From Lysobacter enzymogenes (GTDB taxonomy: Bacteria > Pseudomonadota > Gammaproteobacteria > Xanthomonadales > Xanthomonadaceae), in the NCBI RefSeq assembly GCF_900106525.1, contig NZ_FNOG01000001.1:1-64000 (forward strand): a stretch of DNA of 64,000 nt, in the 5' to 3' direction. Within the stretch, counting starts at the first letter, position 1. Each line of letters starts with the position of its first letter. The translations under genes and the position numbers were made by a program. This document shows positions 8,425 to 19,390 of this stretch, one piece after another. The notes under the pieces are model-generated. The model was given only the letters and a program-made list of their open reading frames with translations, did no database searches and was not told the DNA's origin.

Positions 8425-9621
8425 CTAGAAGTCGTACTGGAACCGCCCGGTCAGCGCGCGCGTGCGGTCGAGCGTGACGCCCGCGAGTCGGTCGCGATTG
8501 CGGCTTTCGATCCAATCGAACATGAAGCGCAGGTTCGCGCGCAGGTGCCAGTTCACGCCGAGGCTGGTCTGCTCCATCGACACGTCGCTGAAGTTCGCCG
8601 CGCCGTTGAGGTGCTGCTTGCCGCGGATGGTGTCGTAGCGCGCCGCGACCACCCAGGCGCCGCCCGGGCGCGAAGGCTTGACCCGGCCGAAGCGGCCGGT
8701 CTTGGTGTCGTAGGGCATGTTCTCGCCGGTGACGAACCAGCCGAGCGTGCCGTAGGCCGAGCGGATCTCGCCGCGCTGGCTGCCGTCGTCGAAGTCGGCG
8801 CCGCTGAGTTCGGACTGCAGGTACACCGGGCCGCGCGCGAGCGCGAATTCGAGCGAGTACTTGTCGACGTCGGTGTCCAGGCCGCGGTTGAAGTTGACCA
8901 AGGTCGCGCGGCTGTTGTCGGACAGATGCCCGGCCGGGCGCGGCGCGATGCGCAGGCCGTTGGCGCCGTCGCGGCCCGGATGGTCGTAGTACTCGCGCGC
9001 CAATGACAGGCCCAGGTGCACGGTGTCGCCGGTGTCGTGGCGCGGCGCCCAGGTGCCGCGCGCGCCGAGAGCGCGGCCCTTGACCTGCCACACGTCGATG
9101 CTTTCCAGGCTGTAGACGCTGCCGCCGATGGTGTATTGGTCGCGCGCGGTGATCCACGCCGCGCCCAGGCGATACAGCGGCGCGACCGAGCTGGCGAACA
9201 TGCTGCGTTCCATGAACACGCCGTAGTTCGAGCTGATCCGGTCGTCGAGGGTGAAGTACTGCTTGAACTGGCCGATGGTCAGCTTGCCGGCCTTGAAATC
9301 GCGGGTGACGTAGACGTCCTTGGCCTCGACGTTGTCGCCGCTGAACTTGTCCTGCAGGCCGGCGAAATCGCCTTCGATCTTGTAGCCCCAGCCGTAGAAC
9401 TTGCCCGAGACGTCCAGCCACAGCCGGCGCACTTCGGTGTCGTCGGGATTGGGCGCGCCGCGCCGGTCGTTGTCGAACTCGGCGAAATCCCAGTGGATGC
9501 GGCCGCCGAGTTCGGCGGTCACCGGGCGTTCGTCGTCGCCTTCGGCGGCGGCCGCCGGGGCGGCGCACGCGGCGAGCAGGCACAGCGCGACGCACGCGCC
9601 GGCGTGGGGGGCAACAGCCAT
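8425..9621 (-). CDS. Phosphate-selective porin O/P-family outer-membrane protein
   Basis: A 398-residue OprO/OprP-type outer-membrane channel. Residues 1-26 look like a signal peptide ending in PAAAAEG. The rest alternates polar and hydrophobic residues as in beta-barrels (for example GRIHWDFAEF, KFYGWGYKIEGDF). The protein ends in F (RFQYDF), the usual terminal signature recognised by the BAM machinery. It is first in a likely operon with the CitMHS gene and divergent from the TctDE-like genes. The context suggests that here it passes organic anions such as citrate rather than phosphate, which is inference. Confidence 0.9.
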   Translation of the reverse strand: MAVAPHAGACVALCLLAACAAPAAAAEGDDERPVTAELGGRIHWDFAEFDNDRRGAPNPDDTEVRRLWLDVSGKFYGWGYKIEGDFAGLQDKFSGDNVEAKDVYVTRDFKAGKLTIGQFKQYFTLDDRISSNYGVFMERSMFASSVAPLYRLGAAWITARDQYTIGGSVYSLESIDVWQVKGRALGARGTWAPRHDTGDTVHLGLSLAREYYDHPGRDGANGLRIAPRPAGHLSDNSRATLVNFNRGLDTDVDKYSLEFALARGPVYLQSELSGADFDDGSQRGEIRSAYGTLGWFVTGENMPYDTKTGRFGRVKPSRPGGAWVVAARYDTIRGKQHLNGAANFSDVSMEQTSLGVNWHLRANLRFMFDWIESRNRDRLAGVTLDRTRALTGRFQYDF

Positions 9622-9821
9622 CGATTTCTCTCCCGACCCTTCTTTTCCCGCCTCTTTCCGCGCACAACGGCGCGGTGGGCGCTTATAGTTGGGTCGGCCC
9701 GGACGGCTCTCCCAACCCCTCCAGCGCAGGCTAGGCGCTCGAAGCTGTCAAAGACCTGTCATCGCCCGGTGGCTTTTCGTTTGTCGTTCCAGTGCTTTTG
9801 CCCGTCGTGCGCACGCTTTGG

Positions 9822-9911
9822 CTCGTCATCCCCGCGAAGGCGGGGATCCAGAGACTTCAGAGTCATGCCACGGTGAAGCCCTGGATCCCCGCCTGCGCGG
9901 GGATGACGAGC
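9822..9911. repeat. Inverted repeat pair (CATCCCCGCG..GCGGGGATCCAG type)
   Basis: Two inverted copies of a palindromic element lie at about 9822-9851 and 9881-9911. They sit in the 354-nt divergent region between the porin gene (start 9621) and the response regulator (start 9976). No clear promoter boxes were identified in the remainder of that region. Confidence 0.8.
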
Positions 9912-9975
9912 CAGGGCCTTCGGCGCGATTCGAACCACCGCAGCCGACTTCGAGCAGACGCGAGGACTACATCGA

Positions 9976-10680
9976 GTGCGCATCCTGTTGGTCGAGGACA
10001 ACGCGGATCTGGCCGACGCCATCGTCCGGCGCATGCGCCGCGACGGCCATGCCGTGGACTGGCAGAGCGACGGCCTCAAGGCCGACAGCGTGCTGCGCTA
10101 CCAGAGCTTCGACCTGATCGTGCTCGACATCGGCCTGCCGCGGCTCGACGGCCTGGGCCTGCTGGCCGGCCTGCGCGATCGCGGCGACGCCACGCCGGTG
10201 CTGATGCTGACCGCGCGCGACGGCATCGACGACCGCGTGCGCGCGCTCGATTCCGGCGCCGACGACTACCTCAGCAAGCCCTTCGATTTCCGCGAGTTCG
10301 AAGCGCGCTGCCGGGTGCTGCTGCGGCGCAACCGCGGCCAGGCCGCGGCGGTGGTGCAGGTCGGCGGCTTCGCGTTCGACGCCGGCGCGCACCGGGTCAC
10401 GCTCGACGGCGAAGCGGTCGAACTGCCGAACCGCGAGTTCCGCCTGCTGGAAATCCTGATCGGCAAGCTCGGCCAGGTGGTCAGCAAGGACGAGATCGGC
10501 AACGGCCTGTTCGGCTTCGACGACGAAGCCGGGCCCAATGCGATCGAGCTCTACGTCGGGCGGCTGCGCAAGAAGCTGGCGGCCGCGCCGCTGCGCATCG
10601 TCACCGTGCGCGGCGCCGGCTACATGATCGAGGCCGGTTCGAACGACGCCGGCGCCGGCGAAGGCGGCGCCGATGGCTGA
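9976..10680 (+). CDS. tctD: OmpR-family response regulator, TctD-like
   Basis: A 234-residue two-domain regulator. The receiver domain (about 1-115) has the acidic pocket EDN, the phospho-acceptor Asp in LIVLDIGLP and the conserved Lys in SKPFDF. The C-terminal winged helix (about 125-222) has the ELPNREFRLLE and VTVRGAGYMIE signatures of OmpR-type DNA binding. The start is GTG at 9976. Its last codons overlap the kinase start by 8 nt. It likely controls the divergent porin-CitMHS operon in response to tricarboxylates. The tctD name rests on the partner kinase type and the neighbours. Confidence 0.85.
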   Translation: MRILLVEDNADLADAIVRRMRRDGHAVDWQSDGLKADSVLRYQSFDLIVLDIGLPRLDGLGLLAGLRDRGDATPVLMLTARDGIDDRVRALDSGADDYLSKPFDFREFEARCRVLLRRNRGQAAAVVQVGGFAFDAGAHRVTLDGEAVELPNREFRLLEILIGKLGQVVSKDEIGNGLFGFDDEAGPNAIELYVGRLRKKLAAAPLRIVTVRGAGYMIEAGSNDAGAGEGGADG

Positions 10681-12091
10681 ACCCGCGCGTGCCGCGGCCG
10701 GACGCCGCGATTCGATCCGCAAGACCTTGCTGATCTACCTCGGCGCGCTGTCGCTGATCGGCGCGGCGCTGCTGTTCCTGGCCGCGCGCAGCTACGGCCG
10801 CGCCGCCGCCGACCGTTCCTACGACCACTTGCTGATTTCCTCGGCGCTGTCGATCGCCGATTCGGTCGCGCTGGTCGACGGCCAATGGCAGGTCGATCTG
10901 CCGTACGCCGCGCTCGATCTGCTGGCGATGGCGCCGGAGGATCGCGTCTATTACCGCGTCTCCAGCCGCGAAGGGCCGACCATCACCGGCTACGCCGACC
11001 TGCCGGCGCCGCCGAGCCTGCCGCGCGACGGCCAGCCGCGCGTGTTCGATGCGCTGTACCGCGGCGAAAACACCCGCTTCGTCGCGGTCTCGCGCTGGGT
11101 CGCCGGGCCGGCCTCGCAGGGCCAGGCCATCGTCCAGGTCGGCCAGACCCGGCGCGCGCGCGAAGCGCTGGCCGACGACATGGTGCTGCGCGCGCTGGTC
11201 GCCATCGTGGTGCTGTCGCTGGCGGCGCTGGCGCTGGTGTGGATCGGCGTGTATCGCGCGCTGCGCCCGCTGCAGCGGCTGGAGCGCGAGCTGTCCGAGC
11301 GCGATCCCTCCGACCTGCGCCCGGTCGCGCGCGAAGTGCCGGCCGAACTCGACCAGACCGTGGAATCGCTCAACCGCTTCATGGCCCGGCTGTCGGCCAG
11401 CAACGAAACCCTGCGCGCGTTCATGGGCGAGGCCGCGCACCAGATGCGCACGCCGCTGGCCGCGCTGCGCGCGCAGGCGCAGCTGGCGCTGGACGAGGAC
11501 GACCCGGCCGAACAGCGCCGCAGCCTGGAGACCATCGAACGCAATGCCAGCCACATGAGCCGTCTGCTCAACCAGTTGCTCAGCGACGCCAGCGCGATCC
11601 ATCGCGCCAACCTGCAGCAGTTCGAAACCGTGGACCTGGCCGAGCTGCTGCATCAGGCGATCTTCGAAGCGGTGCCGCAGTCCGGCCCGCGCCCGGAGCT
11701 GCGCCTGGCCGCGACCAGCGAGGTCGCGCGCGTGCGCGGCGACGCGCTGCTGCTGCGCGAGGCGATCAAGAACCTGATCGACAACGCGCTCAAGCACGGC
11801 CGCGCGCCGCTGCAGATCGCCCTGACCACGGCGGGCGAGGGCGCCGCGCCGCTGGCGGGGCCGACCGCAGTGCTCACCATCGCCGACCACGGCCCCGGCA
11901 TCGCCCCGGCCGACGCGCAGACCGTGTTCGAGCGCTTCGCCCGCGGCCGCGACGCCGCCGCCGGCGGCGCCGGGCTGGGGCTGGCGATCGTCAAGCGCAT
12001 CGTCGAGGCGCATGGCGGGACGATCGATCTGAGCAACCGCGTCGGCGGCGGGCTGGTGGTGACGTTGCGGTTGCCGAGGGTGCTGGTATGA
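10673..12091 (+). CDS. tctE: Sensor histidine kinase, TctE-like
   Basis: A 472-residue membrane kinase. A first membrane helix lies at about 17-37 and a second at about 170-190. They enclose a periplasmic sensor that resembles the two-component sensor kinase N-terminal domain found in TctE (SYDHLLISSALSIADSV). The H-box is GEAAHQMRTPLAAL with the phospho-accepting His. N (NLIDNALKHG), G1 (DHGPGI) and G2 (GAGLGLAIVKRI) boxes complete the ATPase domain. It overlaps the regulator by 8 nt and the binding-protein gene by 4 nt, so all three are translationally coupled. Confidence 0.9.
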   Translation: MAEPARAAAGRRDSIRKTLLIYLGALSLIGAALLFLAARSYGRAAADRSYDHLLISSALSIADSVALVDGQWQVDLPYAALDLLAMAPEDRVYYRVSSREGPTITGYADLPAPPSLPRDGQPRVFDALYRGENTRFVAVSRWVAGPASQGQAIVQVGQTRRAREALADDMVLRALVAIVVLSLAALALVWIGVYRALRPLQRLERELSERDPSDLRPVAREVPAELDQTVESLNRFMARLSASNETLRAFMGEAAHQMRTPLAALRAQAQLALDEDDPAEQRRSLETIERNASHMSRLLNQLLSDASAIHRANLQQFETVDLAELLHQAIFEAVPQSGPRPELRLAATSEVARVRGDALLLREAIKNLIDNALKHGRAPLQIALTTAGEGAAPLAGPTAVLTIADHGPGIAPADAQTVFERFARGRDAAAGGAGLGLAIVKRIVEAHGGTIDLSNRVGGGLVVTLRLPRVLV

Positions 12092-13233
12092 AGGACGAGA
12101 AGCTGACGGCGAGGAATGAAGGAAGAGTGCGGCGGCGGGCGTTTCGCTCGTTCCTCGCCTCTGTGCTCGCGTTTGCGGCCTTCGCCGCCGCGGCCGAACC
12201 CGGCGACGTGCGCACCTTCAAGAGCCCGCAAACCACCACCGCCCACCTGCGCATCCACGGCTCGACCGACATCGAGAACTTCGCCGCGGTCATCGCCGAT
12301 TACCAACGGCTCAGCCCCGGCACCGAGGTCGAGTATTCGGATCTGGTCGCGCAGGACATCTACAGCCGCTTCCTGCGCACCGCGCCACGGCAACGCCCCG
12401 ACCTGTTGATCAGCAGCGGCATGGACCTGCAGACCAAGCTGGCCAACGACGGCCACGCCCTGGCCCACCGCTCGCCGGCCACCGCCGGGCTGCCGGCGTG
12501 GTCGCAGTGGCGGCACGAGGCCTTCGGCATCAGCTACGAGCCGATCGTCATCGTTTACAACAAACGTTTGTTGGCCCCGGCGCAGGTGCCGCGCACCCGC
12601 CGCCAGCTGCTGGCGCTGCTGCGCGACCCGGCGGCGAAACTGGCCGGCCGGGTCGGCACCTACGACGTCGGCCGCAGCAGCGTCGGCTACCTGCTGGCCA
12701 CCCAGGACCACCAGCTCGGCAGCATGGCCGGGGCGCTGCAGGCCGCGCTCGGCGACAACCGGGTGGTGCTGGAGGAGCGCACCGGGCCGCTGCTGGACCG
12801 GGTCGCCCGCGGCCAGCTGGCCCTGGCCTACAACGTGCTGGGCTCCTACGCCCAGGCCCGGATCGACGCCGGCGCCCCGCTCGGCATCGTCCTGCCCGAG
12901 GACTACACCCTGGTGCTGCTGCGCACCGCGCTGATCCCGCGCGAGGCCGCCAACGCGGTCGAGGCCGGGCGGTTCCTGGACTATCTGCTGTCGCCGCGCG
13001 GGCAGGCGGTGCTGGCCCGCCAGGTCGGCCTGCAGCCGATCCGCTCGCCCAGCGGCGCCCCGCTGGCGCCGCAGGCCGGCGACGGCGCGCGGGTGCGCGC
13101 GCTGCGGCCGATCCCGCTCGGGCCGGGCCTGCTGGTCTATCTGGACGCGCTCAAGCGCCGGCAATTCCTCGACGCCTGGCGCAGCACGGTGCAGCCGCAG
13201 ACGGCCAAACCGGCCGCGGCGGCGGGGCCGTAG
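12088..13233 (+). CDS. Periplasmic solute-binding protein coupled to the TctDE-like system
   Basis: A 381-residue extracellular solute-binding protein with a long charged N-region and a signal peptide cleaved near AFAAAAEPGD. The mature part resembles the bacterial extracellular binding-protein fold (LRIHGSTDIENFAAVIADYQ; RPDLLISSGMDLQTKLAND). Its ATG overlaps the kinase stop (ATGA). No ABC permease, ATPase or TctAB-type membrane genes lie nearby, so it may act as a ligand-presenting accessory for the sensor rather than as part of a transporter. That is inference. The ligand is unknown, with tricarboxylates the first guess from context. Confidence 0.8.
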   Translation: MKDEKLTARNEGRVRRRAFRSFLASVLAFAAFAAAAEPGDVRTFKSPQTTTAHLRIHGSTDIENFAAVIADYQRLSPGTEVEYSDLVAQDIYSRFLRTAPRQRPDLLISSGMDLQTKLANDGHALAHRSPATAGLPAWSQWRHEAFGISYEPIVIVYNKRLLAPAQVPRTRRQLLALLRDPAAKLAGRVGTYDVGRSSVGYLLATQDHQLGSMAGALQAALGDNRVVLEERTGPLLDRVARGQLALAYNVLGSYAQARIDAGAPLGIVLPEDYTLVLLRTALIPREAANAVEAGRFLDYLLSPRGQAVLARQVGLQPIRSPSGAPLAPQAGDGARVRALRPIPLGPGLLVYLDALKRRQFLDAWRSTVQPQTAKPAAAAGP

Positions 13234-13469
13234 TGCGCCGCCGCATGCCCGCCATGCGCCGTCCATACCCTGGCGTCGGGCGTCCCGGCCGCTATGGTGA
13301 GACGGGCCGGCCGCCAGGGCAAAGCCGCTGTGTGCTATCCCGGTTACAACCGGGCACAACTCCAAAGTACTAATGAACAGGTACCGTCGGCCGCGCGAAT
13401 CCGTCCGGTGCATCCATTAGACTGCTGATCCAATCCACTTTCGCGCCCCTTGCCACGGCTGCCTTTGCG

Positions 13470-15782
<2,313 letters not shown>

Positions 15783-15842
15783 CCGGATGGGCGGTCGGGC
15801 GAAGGGGGCGAACTGAACGCAGTACTGAACGAGCTGCCAGCG

Positions 15843-16847
15843 GTGACCCCGCTGCCGGCGCTGGAAACCGTGGCCGAACCCCGGCCGCGGGTCAGCATCC
15901 TGCTGCTGTGCTTCCGCGACGCGGACTACATCCGCGCCGCGCTCGACAGCGCCTTCGCCCAGACCGTGCCCTGCGAAATCATCGTCTCCAACGACTGTTC
16001 CGGCGACGGCACCTTCGAAATCGCCGAAGAAATGATCGCGGCCTATCGCGGCCCGCACTGGGTCCATATCCGCAGGACCGAACGCAACCTCGGCGTGTCC
16101 GCCCACTTCAACGACGTGATGCCGCTGGCCCGCGGCGAGATCATCGTGATGATGGCCGGCGACGACATCGCCTACCCCGAGCGGGTGGCGACCATCGTGC
16201 GCGCCTTCGACGACCACCCGCACGCCAAGGTGCTGGGCAGCGACTTCGACGGCATCGGCAGCCGCGGCGAACCGATCCAGGTCAGCTTCCGCCAGCGCCC
16301 GGAGCGCTACGAATTCGAGTACTACGTGCGCATCGGCCGGCTGATCGGCCTGCTCGGCGCGACCATGGCGTTCCGGCGCGAGGTCTTCGACCGTTTCGGC
16401 CCGCTGCTGGGCCCGATCGAGGACAACGCGCTGAGCCTGCGCGGGGCCTTGCTCGGCCAGTCCTTGAACCTGCGCCAGCCGCTGATCCAGTACCGCCGCC
16501 ACCCCGGCAGCGTCAGCGGCACCGTGTTCGCCCGCGACGAACCGCGCGCGCTGGCCACCCGCCGCCGCTACGAACGCACCGTGCAGTTCTACCGCGGCAC
16601 CGCCGACGACCTGGAAGCCTGCCTGCGCAAGATGCCGGAACTGCCGCGCAGCAAGCGCCGCCTGGCCGAACAGGTGCTGGCGATGTACCGCATCGAAGCC
16701 GACGCGCGCGAAGCGATCCTGCTGCATCCGCGCTGGCGCTGGCTCGGCCCGATGCTGCGCGGCCTGGGGCAGCGCGGCCTGCGCCGCAAGAGCGCCGAGC
16801 GCGCGTTGAAGCTGCTGCTGCCGCGCGCGTGGTTCGGCCTGCGCTGA
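15843..16847 (+). CDS. Family 2 glycosyltransferase
   Basis: A 334-residue GT-A fold glycosyltransferase. The nucleotide-sugar site is seen as RVSILLLCFRDADY and IVSNDCSGDGT, and the metal-binding DxD-type motif as MMAGDDIAYPER. A C-terminal acceptor part follows (VFDRFGPLLGPIEDNALSLR). No membrane helix is visible, so it is probably cytosolic or peripheral. The start is taken as GTG 15843. A CTG at 15813, preceded by AAGGGGG, would add ten residues and cannot be excluded. No other polysaccharide genes are near, so the product is unknown. Confidence 0.85.
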   Translation: MTPLPALETVAEPRPRVSILLLCFRDADYIRAALDSAFAQTVPCEIIVSNDCSGDGTFEIAEEMIAAYRGPHWVHIRRTERNLGVSAHFNDVMPLARGEIIVMMAGDDIAYPERVATIVRAFDDHPHAKVLGSDFDGIGSRGEPIQVSFRQRPERYEFEYYVRIGRLIGLLGATMAFRREVFDRFGPLLGPIEDNALSLRGALLGQSLNLRQPLIQYRRHPGSVSGTVFARDEPRALATRRRYERTVQFYRGTADDLEACLRKMPELPRSKRRLAEQVLAMYRIEADAREAILLHPRWRWLGPMLRGLGQRGLRRKSAERALKLLLPRAWFGLR

Positions 16848-16910
16848 GGTGGGAGGGCCTTCAGGCCCGATGCTTTCGTCTCAGTTCGCCGCGATGCGCG
16901 CCATCTACCT

Positions 16911-16993
16911 GTAGGAGCGGCGCGAGCCGCGACCGCGACATCGCGCATACGACGTATCTGAGGTTTCGCGGTCGCGACTCGCGTCGCTCCTAC
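16911..16993. repeat. REP pair, GTAG-headed, convergent
   Basis: GTAGGAGCGGCGCGAGCCGC starts at 16911 and the inverse element ends CTAC at 16993. It lies between the glycosyltransferase and the small gene at 17030. Just upstream (16851-16880) is one copy of the GGAGGGCCTTCAGGCCC-type repeat that forms a perfect hairpin at 19287-19381. Confidence 0.9.
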
Positions 16994-17029
16994 AGAGAGC
17001 GGTCGTCGCCTGCGCCAAGGACTTGAGGC

Positions 17030-17383
17030 ATGACCTGGTACCTGACGTTGTACCCGCCGCCGCCGCGTCCCGAATCGATCCCGGCGCAGCCGGTCATCGA
17101 CTACCTCGCCGCGCAGCCGGAGCTGCGCCGCATCAAACCCTACGAATTCGAGAGCGCCGCCGGCCAGCCGTGGCTGCGGGTCATCGTTGCCGAAACCGGC
17201 CCGGGCGGCGGTTACTCCTATGCTGTCGGGGCCGCGGCGCCGGAGCGGATCGACCTCGTCGAACTGCTGTGTGGCGACGGCGGCCCGCCGGATTGGTACG
17301 AAGCACTGGCGTGTCGCATCGCGGCCGAGCTGGATTGGGTGGCCGTAGAGGAAAGCGAAGAGCGGCAGATCTGGCCGCGATGA
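17030..17383 (+). CDS. Hypothetical protein
   Basis: A 117-residue acidic protein I do not recognise. It has no signal peptide and no membrane segment. Tryptophan and proline are frequent in the first half (MTWYLTLYPPPPRPES), and the end is acidic (EESEERQIWPR). High-G+C codon use matches the core genome. It lies between two REP pairs with no partner gene, so no function can be inferred. Confidence 0.6.
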   Translation: MTWYLTLYPPPPRPESIPAQPVIDYLAAQPELRRIKPYEFESAAGQPWLRVIVAETGPGGGYSYAVGAAAPERIDLVELLCGDGGPPDWYEALACRIAAELDWVAVEESEERQIWPR

Positions 17384-17420
17384 GCGCGTGGCTGTGGGTT
17401 GCGTCGTAGGCGAAGCGGCG

Positions 17421-17501
17421 CGGTCGCGACTCGCGTCGCTCCTACAGGGGCTTCGGATCGATCTGGGCTACCTGTAGGAGCGACGCGAGTCGCGACCGCG
17501 A
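17421..17501. repeat. REP pair, GTAG-headed, divergent
   Basis: An inverse copy ends CTAC at 17445 and a direct copy starts GTAG at 17474. It lies between the convergent ends of the 117-residue gene and the flavin reductase gene. Confidence 0.9.
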
Positions 17502-17535
17502 CACTCCACCCACGACGCAACTGCTTCTCAACCCC

Positions 17536-18165
17536 TCACCGCACCGAATCCACGCGGTAATCCGCATGCGGCCGCTCGAAGAACTGCCGCCCCAGCGCCT
17601 CGGCCGCCGCCATCGCCCCGTGCCGGTCTTCCGCCACCGACCCGCGCCGGTCGCCCTGCCCATGCACCGCGCCGACGAACTGCGAATGGGTGTAGCGCGC
17701 GTACTCCTGCATCTGGTTGACCAGGCTCAGCGCGATGGTCGGATACATCTCCTCCGACGCCGTCAGCAACGCCACCCGCTTGCCCTGGATGCGCTCGCGC
17801 ACCCGCTGCGAATCCGGATAACTGCGCGCCACATAGCAGAACATGCGGTCGAAGAAGGCCTTGGCCTGTGCCGACATGCCGTACCAGTACACCGGCGAGG
17901 CCAGCGCGAACCCGTCGGCGTCGAGGAAATGCTCGAAGAAGAAATCGGCGTAGCCGTCGTCGATGCGGCAGCGGCCGTGCTCGTCGCGGCAGTCGCGGCA
18001 GTCGCGCAGAAAGGTCTGCATCAGGTCGTCGGCGAAATGCAGCGAGGCGTCGAGCCCCGCCGCCTGCGCACCGCGCAGGGCGGCTTGCGCGAGCACGGCG
18101 CTGTTGCCGTTGCGGCGCGGGCTGGCGACGAGGATCAGCAGGCGGTAGGGGCGGTCGGCGGTCAT
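17536..18165 (-). CDS. NADPH-dependent FMN reductase / flavodoxin-fold protein
   Basis: A 209-residue flavodoxin-like oxidoreductase. The FMN phosphate loop is ASPRRNGNSAVLAQ near residue 13, and a second contact is SPVYWYGMSAQAKAFFDR, both standard for NADPH-dependent FMN reductases and multimeric flavodoxins. A Cys-rich stretch (RDCRDCRDEHGRC) lies around 55-67. The start at ATG 18165 aligns with the fold's first strand; an earlier ATG at 18225 would reach into the divergent promoter. It is divergent from a LysR regulator with a dyad between them, so it is probably that regulator's target. Confidence 0.85.
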   Translation of the reverse strand: MTADRPYRLLILVASPRRNGNSAVLAQAALRGAQAAGLDASLHFADDLMQTFLRDCRDCRDEHGRCRIDDGYADFFFEHFLDADGFALASPVYWYGMSAQAKAFFDRMFCYVARSYPDSQRVRERIQGKRVALLTASEEMYPTIALSLVNQMQEYARYTHSQFVGAVHGQGDRRGSVAEDRHGAMAAAEALGRQFFERPHADYRVDSVR

Positions 18166-18216
18166 CCAGGTGGCTGTCGGGTAGAGGGCTGAGATGAATC
18201 TATTTCTCGCCACCGG

Positions 18217-18254
18217 CTGGCTCAAATGACCATAATTGATCCGGCATGAGCCAG
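18217..18254. promoter_or_regulatory. Probable LysR operator dyad
   Basis: A perfect 8-bp inverted repeat CTGGCTCA / TGAGCCAG (18217-18224 and 18247-18254) has a 22-nt spacer in the 104-nt divergent region. It ends 15 nt before the LysR start. The position suits an autoregulatory LysR site; binding itself is inference. Confidence 0.5.
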
Positions 18255-18269
18255 ATTCAGGCCTGACCG

Positions 18270-19172
18270 ATGTTCGCCGAGCTCCCCCTGACCGCCCTGC
18301 GCAGCTTCGAAGCCGCCGCGCGCCTGGCCAGCTTCAAGGCCGCGGCCGAAGAACTGCACGTCACCCCGACCGCGGTCTCGCACCAGATCCGCCAGCTCGA
18401 AAGCTGGCTCGGCCGGTCGCTGTTCCAGCGCCAGCCGCGCGGCGTCGCCCTCACCGACGACGGCCGCCGCTTGTTCCGCGACGTGCACGGCGCCTTGCTC
18501 GACATCGGCCAATCCGTCGCCGCGCTGCGGCCGCGGCCCGACAGCGGCTGCCTGACCGTGACCACCTCGACCTCGTTCGCCGCGCTGTGGCTGGTGCCGC
18601 GCCTGGGCCGCTTCTACGCGCGCCACCCAGACATCGCCGTGCGCATCGACACCAGCGCGCAGGTCGTGGACCTGGAACAAAACGCCGGCGTCGACCTCGC
18701 CATCCGCTATGGCGGTGCGGTGCCGGCGGGCCTGCACCGGCACGGCGGCCTGCGCGAGTTCTTCGGCGTGTACGGCGCGCCGGGGCAGACGCAGATCGAA
18801 GCGGCGAAATCGCCGCCGACCTTGATCACGGTGGAGTGGGGCGATTCGCAGCTGTATTGCCGCACCTGGGATGCGTGGTGCGAACTCGCCGGCGTGGATT
18901 GGACCCAGCGCGCGCCGACGGTGCGCGCTTACGACGAAGAGCATTACGCGATGTACGCCGCCGGCGCGGGGCAGGGGCTGGTGCTGGCGAGTTCGGTGGT
19001 GGTCGCCGGCAACCTGGCGCGCGGGTTGTTGGAGCCGTACCGGCCGGAGATCGTGGTGCCTGGCGAGACGTATCACGTGTTGTGCGTGCCGGGGCGCGAG
19101 CGGCATCCGCCGGTGAAGGCGTTTTTGCGTTGGCTGGATGAAGAGATGGGCGCTTCGGGGCCTGCGTCGTAG
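18270..19172 (+). CDS. LysR-family transcriptional regulator, GcvA-like
   Basis: A 300-residue LysR regulator. The N-terminal winged helix-turn-helix (about 1-60) reads LTALRSFEAAARLASFKAAA then LHVTPTAVSHQIRQLE, the classic GcvA subgroup pattern. An effector-binding domain follows (about 90-290). It is divergent from the FMN reductase gene and probably controls it and itself through the dyad at 18217-18254. The inducer is unknown. Confidence 0.9.
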   Translation: MFAELPLTALRSFEAAARLASFKAAAEELHVTPTAVSHQIRQLESWLGRSLFQRQPRGVALTDDGRRLFRDVHGALLDIGQSVAALRPRPDSGCLTVTTSTSFAALWLVPRLGRFYARHPDIAVRIDTSAQVVDLEQNAGVDLAIRYGGAVPAGLHRHGGLREFFGVYGAPGQTQIEAAKSPPTLITVEWGDSQLYCRTWDAWCELAGVDWTQRAPTVRAYDEEHYAMYAAGAGQGLVLASSVVVAGNLARGLLEPYRPEIVVPGETYHVLCVPGRERHPPVKAFLRWLDEEMGASGPAS

Positions 19173-19181
19173 CTGCGGGTT

Positions 19182-19264
19182 CGCGGTCGCGACTTGCGTC
19201 GCTCCTACAGGGGCTGCGGATCGGTCTGGGCTACCTGTAGGAGCGACGCAAGTCGCGACCGCGC
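19182..19264. repeat. REP pair, GTAG-headed, divergent
   Basis: An inverse copy ends CTAC at 19208 and a direct copy starts GTAG at 19237, just after the LysR stop. Confidence 0.9.
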
Positions 19265-19286
19265 CAATTCAACTACGTCGAAAGCC

Positions 19287-19381
19287 GCTCTTGTGGGAGG
19301 GCCTTCAGGCCCGATGCTCTTCGCTCAGGTCGCGGCGATCTGAGACAAAAGCATCGGGCCTGAAGGCCCTCCCACAAGAGC
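19287..19381. terminator. Perfect 32-bp inverted repeat between convergent LysR genes
   Basis: Arms 19287-19318 and 19350-19381 are perfectly complementary around a 31-nt loop (core GGAGGGCCTTCAGGCCC). It stands between two convergent regulator genes, where it could stop transcription from both sides, although it lacks a T-run. A single arm-like copy is at 16851-16880, so this is also a dispersed repeat family. Confidence 0.7.
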
Positions 19382-19390
19382 AAAGCCGGC

